64,000 bases of DNA from Buchnera aphidicola (Sitobion avenae) (GCF_005082585.1 NZ_CP034855.1:572178-636177); one strand, 5' to 3'. Numbered from the stretch's first letter, positions 31,142-40,615 are shown. Notes: generated by a model not told the origin, from the letters alone. Numbers and translations: made by a program.

Positions 31142-32791
31142 TTATATTATAAAAGATTTATAAAATTTAATAAGACCTTCAGTTGAAGAATCATAAAACT
31201 GATCTTTAATATCACCATGTAAATAATTATAAATATTTTTAGATAATTTTTTTCCTATTTCAACACCCCACTGATCAAAACTAAAAATATTTAATATATA
31301 GCCTTGAACAAAAATTTTATGTTCATATAAAGAAATCAACGCTCCTAAAGTATAAGGAGTAATCTTTCGAATTAAAATTGAATTAGTAGGCTGGTTCCCC
31401 TTACATATTTTAAAAGGTAAAATTTTACTTGAATTATTCTTGTTCTTTTTTAATAATTTTGATTCATCTATACAATCATCTCTAGATTGACCAAAAGCTA
31501 ATGCTTGTGTTTGAGCAAAAAAATTAGATACTAATTTTATATGGTGATTGTCTAAATTATTATGTGAAAAAACTGATGCAATAAAATCACAGGGAATTAA
31601 TTTAGTTCCTTGATGTATTAACTGATAAAATGCATGTTGACCATTGGTACCAGGTTCCCCCCATATAATAGGTCCAGTCTGGTAAGTTATTTTCTTTCCA
31701 TTCCTATCAATTGATTTACCATTAGATTCCATATTAGATTGTTGAAAATATGCAGAAAAACGATGCATATATTGATCATATGGAAATATTGCTTCTGTTT
31801 CAGAATTAAAAAAATTAGTATACCAAATACTAATTAAAGCTAATAAGATAGGAATATTTTCATTATAATTAGAATTGTAAAAGTGATTATCCATAGAATG
31901 AGCTCCATCTAAAAATTTCTCAAAATTATCAAATCCAATCGATAATATTATAGATAATCCTGCTGAAGACCATAATGAAAAACGTCCACCTACCCAATCC
32001 CAAAATTTAAAAATATTATTAATATTAATTCCAAAATTTAGAGCATTTTTTATATTTGCTGATGAAGCAAAAAAGTGTTTTTCTAAAGCATTTGTATCTT
32101 TTGCATGATGTAAAAACCATTTTTTTGCACTATATGCATTCGTGATAGTTTCATCTGTTGTAAATGTTTTAGACGCAATTAAAAAAATAGTTCTTTCAGG
32201 ATTTATTTTCTTTAAAACTTCAATTAGATGAGTACCATCTATATTTGAAACAAAATGCATATTTAAATGATTTTTATATGGACGTAATGCTTCACTAACC
32301 ATATAGGGTCCTAAATCAGATCCACCAATACCAATATTTACAATATCAGAAATAGATTTTCCTGTATAACCTTTCCATTGACCATTGATAATACAATTTG
32401 AAAAATTTTTCATTTTTTCAAGTGAATTATTTATCTCCAACATAACATTAGAATTATTAACCATAATAGGACGATTACTTCTATTACGCAACGCGATATG
32501 TAATACAGCACGATCTTCTGTTTGATTTATTTTCGCTCCGGAAAACATTAATTTTATTCCAGATTTTACATCAGTTTCTTTAGCCAAATTTAATAAATAG
32601 ATCAAAGTTTCATCATTAATACGATTTTTTGAAAAATCAATTAACATTTCATTTTCAAATACAATTGAAAATTTTTTAAATCGATTTAAATCATTTCTAA
32701 AAAGATCTCTTAAGTGGGTATTTTTAATTTTGTTAAAGTGATTTTTTAAATCTTGATAAGATTTAGTCTCATTAAAATTTATATTTTTCAT
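31142..32791 (-). CDS. pgi: Glucose-6-phosphate isomerase
   Basis: Interconverts glucose 6-phosphate and fructose 6-phosphate. It has 549 residues, exactly the E. coli length. Signatures: [47 protein letters not shown] and [21 protein letters not shown]. The start is ATG 32791 (MKNINFNE, like E. coli MKNINPTQ); a TTG seven codons upstream would overlap the AAGGAG ribosome site, which lies 12 bases before the ATG, a rather long spacing. Confidence 0.97.
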   Translation of the reverse strand: MKNINFNETKSYQDLKNHFNKIKNTHLRDLFRNDLNRFKKFSIVFENEMLIDFSKNRINDETLIYLLNLAKETDVKSGIKLMFSGAKINQTEDRAVLHIALRNRSNRPIMVNNSNVMLEINNSLEKMKNFSNCIINGQWKGYTGKSISDIVNIGIGGSDLGPYMVSEALRPYKNHLNMHFVSNIDGTHLIEVLKKINPERTIFLIASKTFTTDETITNAYSAKKWFLHHAKDTNALEKHFFASSANIKNALNFGININNIFKFWDWVGGRFSLWSSAGLSIILSIGFDNFEKFLDGAHSMDNHFYNSNYNENIPILLALISIWYTNFFNSETEAIFPYDQYMHRFSAYFQQSNMESNGKSIDRNGKKITYQTGPIIWGEPGTNGQHAFYQLIHQGTKLIPCDFIASVFSHNNLDNHHIKLVSNFFAQTQALAFGQSRDDCIDESKLLKKNKNNSSKILPFKICKGNQPTNSILIRKITPYTLGALISLYEHKIFVQGYILNIFSFDQWGVEIGKKLSKNIYNYLHGDIKDQFYDSSTEGLIKFYKSFII

Positions 32792-32991
32792 TAAAGAATT
32801 ATTCTCCTTCAACTGGTATGATAATTTTTTATGTAATAAGAAATATTTTAAATAATATATTTATAATTAAAAAGTTTAATATATAATTAATATATATAAT
32901 ATAAACATTAAATAAAAAATACGATAGAAAATCGTAAATTAATAATTCAAAAATTAAATTTCAAAAGAATGTTTAATAATATAGAAAGAAT

Positions 32992-33540
32992 ATGAAAATC
33001 AATAGAACAAATTTAATTTGGATAGATCTGGAAATGACTGGACTTGACCCTAAAATACATCGCATTCTTGAAATTGCCACATTAATTACAGACATTAACT
33101 TAAATATAATTTCAGAAGGTCCAGTTATTCCTATATACCAAAAAAAAGAGCAGATTTTACTTATGGATCAGTGGAATACAAAAACCCATCAAAAAAATGG
33201 ACTAATAAAGCGTGTTGAACAAAGTTTATACAACGAACAAAAAGCAGAGTCTGAAACTATACTTTTTTTAAAAAAATGGGTGCCTATTCAATCATCTCCA
33301 ATTTGCGGAAATAGTATTGCTCAAGATCGAAGATTTTTATTTCAATATATGCCGAAATTAGAAAATTATTTTCATTATCGATATATAGATGTTAGTACTC
33401 TTAAAGAATTAGCTTACCGTTGGAATCCATCAATATTTAATAAATTTAAAAAAAAACATAATCATAAAGCATTAGAAGATCTTCATGAATCTGTAATGGA
33501 GCTAAATTTTTATAAAAAAAATTTTTTAAAATTTAAATAA
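32992..33540 (+). CDS. orn: Oligoribonuclease
   Basis: Degrades 2-5 nt RNA fragments to mononucleotides, the last step of RNA turnover. It has 182 residues (E. coli 181). DEDDh exonuclease motifs: [41 protein letters not shown], and [11 protein letters not shown] with the catalytic His and Asp. ATG 32992 follows AGAAAGAAT. A tRNA-Gly follows, as in E. coli where orn is beside glyVXY. Confidence 0.97.
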   Translation: MKINRTNLIWIDLEMTGLDPKIHRILEIATLITDINLNIISEGPVIPIYQKKEQILLMDQWNTKTHQKNGLIKRVEQSLYNEQKAESETILFLKKWVPIQSSPICGNSIAQDRRFLFQYMPKLENYFHYRYIDVSTLKELAYRWNPSIFNKFKKKHNHKALEDLHESVMELNFYKKNFLKFK

Positions 33541-33564
33541 AATTATTTTTTTAGAAAAGAAAGC

Positions 33565-33593
33565 TTGAAAAATTTGTTGTATATATATAAAAT
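33565..33593 (+). promoter_or_regulatory. Sigma-70 promoter of tRNA-Gly
   Basis: -35 TTGAAA (33565-33570), a spacer of exactly 17 bases and -10 TAAAAT (33588-33593), each one base from consensus. The tRNA begins 36 bases after the -10 box. Confidence 0.6.
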
Positions 33594-33629
33594 AAATTAA
33601 TAATTTAAAATTAAAATTTTTATATTTTT

Positions 33630-33705
33630 GCGGGAATAGCTCAGTCGGTAGAGCACAACCTTGCCAAGGTTGGGGTCGCGAGTTCAAATCTCGTTTCCCG
33701 CTCCA
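33630..33705 (+). tRNA. glyV: tRNA-Gly (GCC)
   Basis: 76-base cloverleaf with encoded CCA (33703-33705). Acceptor GCGGGAA/TTCCCGC, anticodon arm ACCTTGCCAAGGT with GCC at 33663-33665, T arm GAGTTCAAATCTC. E. coli has three copies here (glyVXY); this window has one. Confidence 0.97.
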
Positions 33706-33796
33706 ATCATATCATTCAAAACATTATTCAAAATATTTTTTTAGATTTAATCTAAAAAAAGTAAAATATATAAAAATACAAAATTCAGGAAAATTT

Positions 33797-34668
33797 ATGA
33801 TTTTTCATTCTTATAAATGGATAGTATTTTTTATCTTTTTAGTAACATTTCCCACTGAAGCTAAAGATAATATTTTCTCTAAAAAAAACAGCTCAAAAAC
33901 AATAGAAAATTTTTTTTTAATAAAATCAATGTTAAAAAAGAACTATGTAAAAATAGTAATAATACAAATTCATTAAAAAAAATCATTATAATAATAGATG
34001 CAGGGCATGGTGGATACGATCCTGGAGCAATTGGCATTCAAGGAATACAAGAAAAAAAAATAAATATCGCAATAGCACTGCGACTTCAAAAATTACTAAA
34101 TGATAACAGTATGTTTCATACAATTCTAACTCGTAGTAATGATTCTTATCTTTCACTAAAAAAAAGAAAACAATTTATAAATAAAAACCACGTAAATTTT
34201 TTAGTATCTATTCACGCCGATTCTTCTAAAAAACAATATGTATCAGGAGCTTCTGTTTGGATTGTATCAAAAACTAGAATTAATCGTGAAATTGACAATT
34301 ACTTAAAAAAAAAATCACCGATAGTTTTTTCTCAAAAAATTGAAAAAATATTTAACGAAAATAAAAATGATATTTATTTAAAAAAAACTATTTTAGAATT
34401 ACAAACTAATAACTTTCAAAAAATAGAGTTAGATGTATCTAACAAAATATTAGAACAGCTTGAAAAAAATACAAAATTAAATAAAACATATCCAAATTAC
34501 GCCAGTTTAGGTATATTAAGCTCTATTAACACGCCCTCCATATTAATAGAAACCGGTTTTATTACAAATTTTTTAGAAGAAAAGAAATTGAGAACTACAG
34601 AACACCAAGATAAAATTGCTTATTCGATTTATTTAGCTCTCAAGAATTATTTTAATAACTCATCTTAA
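33797..34668 (+). pseudogene. amiB: N-acetylmuramoyl-L-alanine amidase AmiB, frameshifted in a T run
   Basis: Periplasmic zinc amidase that splits septal peptidoglycan at cell separation. The first frame (33797-33976) encodes a signal peptide (MIFHSYKWIVFFIFLVTFP) and a short linker, then stops. The second frame, open from 33883 to 34668, encodes the Amidase_3 domain with IDAGHGGYDPGA, VSIHAD and LIETGFITN, including the zinc and catalytic residues and a helical insert like the E. coli regulatory helix. Adding one T to the run of nine T at 33910-33918 joins them into 290 residues. AMIN and LysM domains are absent. The place after orn and tRNA-Gly supports amiB. Slippage could still give a working product. 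Confidence 0.85.
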
Positions 34669-34706
34669 TTTTGAAAAATAAATATATTTCAAATATTAAT
34701 TTTATT

Positions 34707-34743
34707 ATTAAGCATCTTAATTACAAAATTCAAGATGCTTAAT
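34707..34743. terminator. Hairpin between convergent amiB and rpmE
   Basis: ATTAAGCATCTT (34707-34718) and AAGATGCTTAAT (34732-34743) form a perfect 12-bp stem around a 13-base loop. It lies between the stops of two convergent genes, so it probably works as a bidirectional terminator; no strong T run follows on either strand. Confidence 0.6.
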
Positions 34744-34778
34744 TCTTAAAAAAATCCATAATAAAACAAAGAATAATT

Positions 34779-34997
34779 TTATTTTAATTCTTTTTTAATA
34801 AATTTAAAACGCTTTTTAAATCTTTCAACACGTCCTCCAGTATCAATTACTCTTTGTTTTCCTGTATAGAATGGATGACACTTTGCACATATATCTAGAT
34901 TTATATTTTGATTAATAGTAGAAAAAACTTCAATTATGTTTCCACAAGAACAAGTAGCTGTTATCTTGGAATAGAAAGGGTGGATTTTTTTTTTCAT
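34779..34997 (-). CDS. rpmE: 50S ribosomal protein L31
   Basis: 72 residues (E. coli 70). It is the zinc-binding form: TCSCGN and [15 protein letters not shown] supply four Cys. The start is ATG 34997 ([11 protein letters not shown]) because AGGA lies 9 bases upstream; an ATG three codons earlier would sit directly on that site. Neighbour of ftsN and hslVU as in E. coli, with priA and cytR lost between. Confidence 0.96.
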   Translation of the reverse strand: MKKKIHPFYSKITATCSCGNIIEVFSTINQNINLDICAKCHPFYTGKQRVIDTGGRVERFKKRFKFIKKELK

Positions 34998-35114
34998 ATA
35001 AAGCATTCCTAATTTAATTTTAAATATATATATATATTGATTATACGAGTATTAGTATATTAATACTAAAAAATTATCAATTTTTATTCATAAAACATAA
35101 TATGCAGAAAATAT

Positions 35115-35366
35115 ATGTATGATAATAAAAAAAAAATTAAATTCATGTATTTTAATAAAAAAAATAATAAAAATAAAAAATTAAATTTGTACATATATTT
35201 AATTTTAATATGTATATTTATTTTTTTTATTTATTCGAATATAAACTTGAATATATCTTCTACAATAAAAAGTAATAATATTGAAAAAGACACTAAACAT
35301 GATAATCAACTACCTCCTAAACCGAAGGAAAAATGGAAATATATTCATAAACTAGAAAATTTATAA
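35115..35366 (+). CDS. ftsN: Miniature FtsN: membrane anchor plus essential motif only
   Basis: 83-residue single-pass inner-membrane protein. It has a basic Asn/Lys-rich N-terminus (1-22), one membrane segment (about 24-43, LYIYLILICIFIFFIYSNI) and a short outer part ending QLPPKPKEKWKYIHKLENL. That ending closely matches E. coli FtsN GLPPKPEERWRYIKELE, the core of its essential E domain; the three residues critical in E. coli (Trp83, Tyr85, Leu89) correspond to Trp74, Tyr76 and Leu80. The periplasmic linker and SPOR domain, over 200 residues, are gone. Position between rpmE and hslVU matches E. coli ftsN. FtsN activates septal peptidoglycan synthesis; whether this version does so is inference. 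Confidence 0.82.
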   Translation: MYDNKKKIKFMYFNKKNNKNKKLNLYIYLILICIFIFFIYSNINLNISSTIKSNNIEKDTKHDNQLPPKPKEKWKYIHKLENL

Positions 35367-35562
35367 AAATACATGTTTTTTTAAATAGAATAGATTACAT
35401 TTCTAATATATTTTTTTAATAAAAAAAACATTTTAAAAATACAATATATCCAGAAAGCATATACTATTGAAAAAATAGTTAATTACATCTTATATAAAGC
35501 TATTTTATTATTGAGAAACAATATATGAGAAATAAAAATATTATTTTAAAGAGGCTTTTCTT

Positions 35563-36093
35563 GTGACTACAATATTAAGCGTAAGATTAAAAAATAAAGT
35601 AGTAATTGGAGGTGATGGACAAGCAACTCTAGGCAACACAATCATGAAAAGTAATGTAAAAAAAATCAGATCTTTATATCATGAACAAGTAATTGCTGGT
35701 TTTGCAGGAGGAACTGCAGACGCATTTACTTTATTTGAAATGTTTGAAAAAAAATTAGCGATGTATCAAGGACAATTACAACGCGCAGCTATTGAATTAG
35801 CAAAAGATTGGCGATCTGATAGAATGCTACGAAAACTTGAAGCTTTATTAGCCGTTGCTGATAAAGAAAGTTCGTTAATTATCACAGGAAATGGAGACGT
35901 AATACAACCTGAAGATGATTTAATAGCTATAGGATCAGGTGGTTCTTATGCCCAATCTTCTGCTCGAGCGTTAATCGAAAATACTAGTTTAGATGCAAAT
36001 GAAATTGTAAAAAAATCATTAAACATCGCAGCTAATATTTGTATATATACAAATCATACTTTCACTATAAAAGAACTATTTTCGGAAAAATAA
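35563..36093 (+). CDS. hslV: HslV, peptidase subunit of HslUV protease
   Basis: Proteasome-like threonine peptidase. It has 176 residues, as in E. coli. GTG start at 35563 followed by Thr-Thr, so the catalytic Thr is exposed after removal of the first residue. [31 protein letters not shown] and [15 protein letters not shown] are conserved. An AGAGG ribosome site lies upstream. hslU starts 11 bases after the stop; the two form an operon as in E. coli, where it is heat-shock controlled. Confidence 0.98.
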   Translation: MTTILSVRLKNKVVIGGDGQATLGNTIMKSNVKKIRSLYHEQVIAGFAGGTADAFTLFEMFEKKLAMYQGQLQRAAIELAKDWRSDRMLRKLEALLAVADKESSLIITGNGDVIQPEDDLIAIGSGGSYAQSSARALIENTSLDANEIVKKSLNIAANICIYTNHTFTIKELFSEK

Positions 36094-36104
36094 GGATTAT
36101 CTCT

Positions 36105-37436
36105 ATGTCTGAAATGACTCCTCCTCAAATTGTTTCTGAACTTGATAAATTTATTATTGGTCAAGAAAAAGCAAAAAGAGCCGTGTCTATTGCATTAAGG
36201 AATCGTTGGCGCCGTATGCAGTTAAATAGTGAACTTCGTCATGAAATCACTCCTAAAAACATTTTAATGATTGGACCTACAGGAGTAGGTAAAACAGAAA
36301 TAGCAAGACGTTTAGCTAAATTAGCAAACTCTCCTTTTATTAAAGTCGAGGCGACTAAATTTACTGAAGTAGGATATGTTGGTAAAGAAGTAGATTCAAT
36401 CATTCGCGATTTAACTGATGCTGCAATAAAAATGATTCGAATTAAAAACATCGAAAAAAATAAAACTCAAGTAGAAGCAATAGTGGAAGAGAAAATATTA
36501 GATGTTCTTGTTCCCACACCAAAAAAAAATTGGGCCGAAAACGAAAAAAATGAAAGTCTTTTAAAAACAATTCAAACATTTCGAAAAAAATTAAGAGAAG
36601 GTGTTTTAGATGAAAAAGAAATAGAGATAAATGTATTGGCAACTACTATGGGAGTTGAAATAATGGCGCCTCCAGGAATGGAAGAGTTAACCAGTCAACT
36701 ACAATCTTTATTTCAAAATTTAGGAGGACATAAAAAAAATAATAGACGTCTAAAAATTAAAGATGCTATTGCACTATTAACAGAAGAAGAAGCAGCTAAA
36801 TTAATTAATCAAGAAGAGATCAAAAAAGAGGCTATTCATGCTGTCGAACAAAATGGTATAGTTTTTATTGACGAAATTGATAAAATATGTAAAAGAGGTG
36901 ATTCTTCTGGACCGGATATTTCTCGAGAGGGTGTTCAAAGAGATTTACTGCCATTAGTTGAAGGATGCACAGTATCTACTAAACATGGAATGGTTAAAAC
37001 AGATCATATTTTATTTATTGCATCTGGAGCATTTCAAACATCTACACCTTCCGACTTAATTCCTGAACTACAAGGACGTCTTCCAATTAAAGTTGAATTG
37101 CAAGCACTTACTATTGATGATTTTGAAAAAATTTTAACTGAACCTACAGCATCTATCACTGCGCAATATAAGGCACTTATGGAAACAGAGGGTGTTTATA
37201 TTAATTTCACAAAAGAAGGAATACGTAATATCGCAGAAGCTGCTTGGAAAGTTAATGAATCTATGGAAAATATTGGAGCCCGTCGATTACATACTGTATT
37301 AGAAAAATTAATGGAAGATATATCTTTTAATGCCAGCGATAATAAAGGCAATACAATTGAAATTAATTCAAATTATGTAGGAGAACATTTGGACCAATTA
37401 GTATCTAATGAAGATCTTAGTCGTTTTATTTTATAA
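36105..37436 (+). CDS. hslU: HslU, ATPase subunit of HslUV protease
   Basis: AAA+ unfoldase that feeds HslV. It has 443 residues, exactly as E. coli. Walker [14 protein letters not shown], the pore loop [14 protein letters not shown], Walker [11 protein letters not shown], and the C-terminal tail EDLSRFIL that docks into HslV are all present. The frame is open 22 codons upstream inside hslV, but ATG 36105 ([15 protein letters not shown]) matches E. coli and has AAGGA 8 bases before it. Confidence 0.98.
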   Translation: MSEMTPPQIVSELDKFIIGQEKAKRAVSIALRNRWRRMQLNSELRHEITPKNILMIGPTGVGKTEIARRLAKLANSPFIKVEATKFTEVGYVGKEVDSIIRDLTDAAIKMIRIKNIEKNKTQVEAIVEEKILDVLVPTPKKNWAENEKNESLLKTIQTFRKKLREGVLDEKEIEINVLATTMGVEIMAPPGMEELTSQLQSLFQNLGGHKKNNRRLKIKDAIALLTEEEAAKLINQEEIKKEAIHAVEQNGIVFIDEIDKICKRGDSSGPDISREGVQRDLLPLVEGCTVSTKHGMVKTDHILFIASGAFQTSTPSDLIPELQGRLPIKVELQALTIDDFEKILTEPTASITAQYKALMETEGVYINFTKEGIRNIAEAAWKVNESMENIGARRLHTVLEKLMEDISFNASDNKGNTIEINSNYVGEHLDQLVSNEDLSRFIL

Positions 37437-37447
37437 TTCTTATTGAA

Positions 37448-37495
37448 AATATTTATCCATTATTATTTTTTTATGAAATGGATGAATATTTTTTT
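37448..37495 (+). terminator. Intrinsic terminator of hslVU
   Basis: AATATTTATCCATT (37448-37461) pairs with AATGGATGAATATT (37477-37490), 14 bp with one T-G wobble, then a run of T. It lies 11 bases after the hslU stop. Confidence 0.75.
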
Positions 37496-37535
37496 ATATT
37501 ATAAAAAATAAATGTAAATTAATTTATAAGTTACT

Positions 37536-37569
37536 CTTGAAAAAAAAAAATAAGACCTTACTATAAGGT
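37536..37569 (+). promoter_or_regulatory. ibpA promoter, candidate sigma-32 site with an 11-A spacer run
   Basis: CTTGAAA (37536-37542) equals the sigma-32 -35 consensus. After 13 bases CCTTACTA (37556-37563) is a partial match to the sigma-32 -10 box; read as sigma-70, TTGAAA and TACTAT are 16 bases apart. The spacer is mostly a run of 11 A (37540-37550). ACCTTA/TAAGGT (37555-37569) forms a small palindrome over the -10 region. In pea-aphid Buchnera a one-base change in the A run of this promoter is known to alter heat-shock induction. Confidence 0.65.
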
Positions 37570-37651
37570 AAGATATTTTTTAATGTTTTATATGTAAATT
37601 TTTAAATTATATATATTTTATAATAAAAAAATATTTAAGAGGAATTTTCTT

Positions 37652-38134
37652 ATGTCTTATCGCTCTTTTTCATTTACCCCTAATTTTAATAATCAAGATA
37701 TTTTTTCAAATAGATTCAATCAAATTGATAAAATGTTCAGCACTTTAACTGGAGAAAAACCAATATCTGACACACCAGCATATAATCTTTATCAAATAAA
37801 TGAAGCTCAATATCAATTAACACTTAGCATTCCTGGGTATAAAGAAGAAGAATTAGATATATCGGTGCATAATAATCAATTATCTATTCAAGGAAAGAAA
37901 CAAGATGATAAAAAATGTAATAATCAAGAATATCATAAATGGTTACATAAAGGTATAATGATTAATAATTTCTCTTTAAATTTTAATTTAGATCATAAAA
38001 TCAAAGTCAAAAAAGCAGAGTTATCTTTAGGTTTATTAAAATTAGATTTTGAATGCAATATTCCAGAAGAAGAAAAACCTAAAAAAATTTTGATTAATAG
38101 TCCTAATGATAATAAAAAACTTGATAAAAAATAA
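37652..38134 (+). CDS. ibpA: Small heat-shock protein IbpA
   Basis: Alpha-crystallin-type chaperone that binds unfolding proteins and aggregates. It has 160 residues, longer than E. coli IbpA (137) because of a hydrophilic Lys/Asp-rich tail. Visible: aromatic N-terminus MSYRSFSFTPNF, the alpha-crystallin domain with AQYQLTLSIPGYKEEELDI, and SLGLLKLDFECNIPEEEKPKKI with the C-terminal I-x-I-like anchor. ATG 37652 follows AAGAGGAA. It is the only small heat-shock gene here; ibpB is absent. Confidence 0.95.
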   Translation: MSYRSFSFTPNFNNQDIFSNRFNQIDKMFSTLTGEKPISDTPAYNLYQINEAQYQLTLSIPGYKEEELDISVHNNQLSIQGKKQDDKKCNNQEYHKWLHKGIMINNFSLNFNLDHKIKVKKAELSLGLLKLDFECNIPEEEKPKKILINSPNDNKKLDKK

Positions 38135-38152
38135 AATCGTAAAAAAAATAAA

Positions 38153-38190
38153 AAATCATTGTACTTATACCAGTGTAAGTACAATGATTT
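38153..38190. repeat. 15-bp perfect hairpin between ibpA and fpr
   Basis: AAATCATTGTACTTA (38153-38167) and TAAGTACAATGATTT (38176-38190) are perfectly complementary around an 8-base loop. It follows the ibpA stop, so it probably ends or stabilises the ibpA transcript. The T-rich tail is on the minus-strand side rather than the plus side, so simple intrinsic termination of ibpA is not certain. Confidence 0.75.
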
Positions 38191-38213
38191 AATGAAAATG
38201 ATTGAGAATAATC

Positions 38214-38972
38214 ATGAATCCTTGGATTAACGCTGATATTATAAAAGTAAAAAGATGGACTGATAATTTGTTTAGTCTTTTTTTAAATGCATCTATCGAA
38301 CCCTTTCATGCAGGACAATTTACAAAATTAGCTTTGTACAACAGCAATTCTTTAAACCGAAAAAAGATTCAAAGAGCATACTCATTTGTTAATGCTCCTA
38401 GTGAAAAAAATTTAGAAATTTACATTGTCCGTGTACTAAATGGAGAGTTAAGTAATCTTTTATATAATCTTCAAAGTGGAGATCAAATTTTTATCAAAAA
38501 AAAATCGTTTGGTTTTTTTATTATAGATGAAATACCAGATTGCGAAATATTATGGATGTTTGCGACAGGTACTGCAATTGGTCCTTATTGTTCAATTTTA
38601 AAAGAAGGGAAAAATATTGACAGATTTAATCATATTGTTTTAATACATGCAGTAAAATATCAGCATGAATTAACTTATTTACCTCTAATGAAAGAACTGC
38701 ATGAAAAATATAATGGAAAATTAAAAATTCAAACTATTACTAGTCGAGAAAAAAATAAAAACTCTTTAACTGGAAGAATACCTTTTTTATTAAAAAATCA
38801 AACATTAGAAAAACATATTGGTTTTTCAATAGATTCTCAAACCTCACATGTTATGTTGTGTGGAAATCCCTTGATGGTAAAAGATACATTTTTATTTCTA
38901 AAAAATCACAGAAACATGGAAAAACATCTGCGTCGAAAAAAAGGTAATATTACAATGGAAAATTATTGGTAA
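38214..38972 (+). CDS. fpr: Ferredoxin/flavodoxin-NADP reductase
   Basis: FAD enzyme passing electrons between NADPH and ferredoxin or flavodoxin; it could supply the ferredoxin of the isc cluster. It has 252 residues (E. coli 248). FAD-binding [15 protein letters not shown]-binding [29 protein letters not shown], and the family end [10 protein letters not shown] with the terminal Trp are present. ATG 38214 is chosen over an in-frame TTG at 38202. It converges on epmA with a 16-base gap. Confidence 0.96.
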   Translation: MNPWINADIIKVKRWTDNLFSLFLNASIEPFHAGQFTKLALYNSNSLNRKKIQRAYSFVNAPSEKNLEIYIVRVLNGELSNLLYNLQSGDQIFIKKKSFGFFIIDEIPDCEILWMFATGTAIGPYCSILKEGKNIDRFNHIVLIHAVKYQHELTYLPLMKELHEKYNGKLKIQTITSREKNKNSLTGRIPFLLKNQTLEKHIGFSIDSQTSHVMLCGNPLMVKDTFLFLKNHRNMEKHLRRKKGNITMENYW

Positions 38973-38988
38973 AATGTTCTTTTAATTT

Positions 38989-39963
38989 TTAACAACGATC
39001 TAATGGAAAAGCAATAACATCATTAATATTTTTTTTGTTCAAAATCAACATAATTAATCGATCTAAACCCATTGCCACTCCTGAACAAGGAGGTAACCCA
39101 TAAGACAAAGCATTTAAAAATAAATTATCTATTTTTTGCACTGGAAGATTCATAGAAAAACGTTCTGCATTATCTTTAATAAAACGTTTTTTTTGTTCAT
39201 TTGGATCTGTAAGTTCGTAAAAACCATTCCCTAATTCTATTCCCTTATAGAAGATTTCAAATCTTTCTGATACACGAGAATCTTTTAGATTAATAGCAGC
39301 AAGAGATGCTTGTTCTGAAGGAAAATAATAAACAAATAAAGGTTTTTCTTTTCCTATATTAGGTTCTATATTTAATGTAAATAATATTTGTATAAATTTA
39401 TTTATATTAGTTTCAAAACCAGTTAAATGATCTAAATTTAATTTTTTAGATATTTTATGCAATTCTGATAGATTAGTACATAAAGGATCTATTTTAAAAA
39501 ATTCTATAAATAAATCTTGATAAGAGATTTTATCTGATCTATCACATTTTAAAATGACTTGAAGAAATTCATCTATCTCTTTAATAAATTCTTTCATTGA
39601 ATAAAAAGGTTGATACCATTCAATCATAGTAAATTCGGGATTATGATATCGACCTAGTTCTTTATTTCTAAAACTACGGCAAATTTGATATATAGGTCCA
39701 CTTTCTGATGCCAACAAACGTTTCATATGATATTCTGGACTAGTTATTAACCATAGTTTTAATTTGTCTACATTGTTCAATGAAATATATTTAGTATCAA
39801 ATGATACTAAATTCACATCAGTAACTGTTGACTGTGATAAAATTGGTGTTTCTACTTCAAGAATATTTTTTTTAGAAAAAAATAGACGAATATTAGAGAT
39901 AATTTTTGATCTTTTAATTAAATTTTTTATAGAAGCGCTAGGTTTCCAGTTTTTTTTTTTCAT
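38989..39963 (-). CDS. epmA: EF-P lysine ligase EpmA
   Basis: Class II lysyl-tRNA synthetase paralogue that adds beta-lysine to elongation factor P. It has 324 residues (E. coli 325), equal to a catalytic core with no anticodon-binding domain. Motif 2 region ICRSFRNKELGRYHNPEFTMIEWY and motif 3 region GVAMGLDRLIMLIL are clear. Full-length LysRS would be about 505 residues, so EpmA is preferred. ATG at 39963. It diverges from coaD across 69 bases. Confidence 0.95.
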   Translation of the reverse strand: MKKKNWKPSASIKNLIKRSKIISNIRLFFSKKNILEVETPILSQSTVTDVNLVSFDTKYISLNNVDKLKLWLITSPEYHMKRLLASESGPIYQICRSFRNKELGRYHNPEFTMIEWYQPFYSMKEFIKEIDEFLQVILKCDRSDKISYQDLFIEFFKIDPLCTNLSELHKISKKLNLDHLTGFETNINKFIQILFTLNIEPNIGKEKPLFVYYFPSEQASLAAINLKDSRVSERFEIFYKGIELGNGFYELTDPNEQKKRFIKDNAERFSMNLPVQKIDNLFLNALSYGLPPCSGVAMGLDRLIMLILNKKNINDVIAFPLDRC

Positions 39964-40032
39964 CTTAATTTTCTTTAAAAATTTATTAGAGTTTAGAAAA
40001 ATTAATTATAAACAGAACAAAAAACAAAAAAT

Positions 40033-40530
40033 ATGAATAAAACCGCAATATATCCAGGTACATTCGATCCGATTACATACGGACATTTAGACATTATAAC
40101 ACGTGCAACAAAAATATTTGATAGTATAACTATTGCAATTTCTAGTAATTTCAAAAAAAAACCCATTTTTAATTTAAAAGAACGAATAGAGTTAACCCGA
40201 ACAGTTACATTACATCTTAAAAATGTAAAAAAAATACTTGGGTTTAATGATTTACTTGCTAATTTAGCAAAAAAAGAAAAAGCTAATATTTTAATTAGAG
40301 GAGTTAGAACAATATTTGATTTTGATTATGAAATAAAATTAGCTGCTATAAACAAACAAATTTATCCAGATTTAGATAGTATATTTTTACTTTCTTCTAA
40401 AGAAGTTTCGTTTATATCTTCATCTTTCGTTAAAGAAATAGCAAAATATAAAGGTGATATTAAGCCATATCTTCCTAAAGAAGTTCATTCTGCATTATTA
40501 AAAAAACTTAATAACGTTTCTAAAAAGTAA
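40033..40530 (+). CDS. coaD: Phosphopantetheine adenylyltransferase
   Basis: Penultimate step of coenzyme A synthesis. It has 165 residues (E. coli 159). Nucleotidyltransferase motif YPGTFDPITYGHLDII with the T-x-G-H signature, ILIRGVRTIFDFDYE, and the ISSSFVKEIA motif are intact. ATG at 40033 with no strong ribosome site. A hairpin at 40547-40576 follows. Confidence 0.97.
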   Translation: MNKTAIYPGTFDPITYGHLDIITRATKIFDSITIAISSNFKKKPIFNLKERIELTRTVTLHLKNVKKILGFNDLLANLAKKEKANILIRGVRTIFDFDYEIKLAAINKQIYPDLDSIFLLSSKEVSFISSSFVKEIAKYKGDIKPYLPKEVHSALLKKLNNVSKK

Positions 40531-40546
40531 AAGTATTTTTATTAAA

Positions 40547-40576
40547 AATAGCAGGGATATTATACGCCCTGCTATT
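40547..40576. terminator. Bidirectional terminator between coaD and the orphan gene
   Basis: AATAGCAGGG (40547-40556) and CCCTGCTATT (40567-40576) form a perfect 10-bp stem with a 10-base loop, between two convergent genes. A T run follows on the minus strand, so it suits the orphan gene best and may also end coaD. Confidence 0.75.
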
Positions 40577-40615
40577 CACTTAATAATTACATATTTATGA
40601 AAAAATATATAATGT

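Noticed and set aside
36039-36104. hslU starting inside hslV
   Set aside because: ATG 36105 matches E. coli residue for residue and has AAGGA in front.
37636-37652. Possible RNA thermometer around the ibpA ribosome site
   Set aside because: TAAGA/TCTTA gives only a 5-bp AT stem with the GG of the ribosome site in the loop; it would not hide the site.
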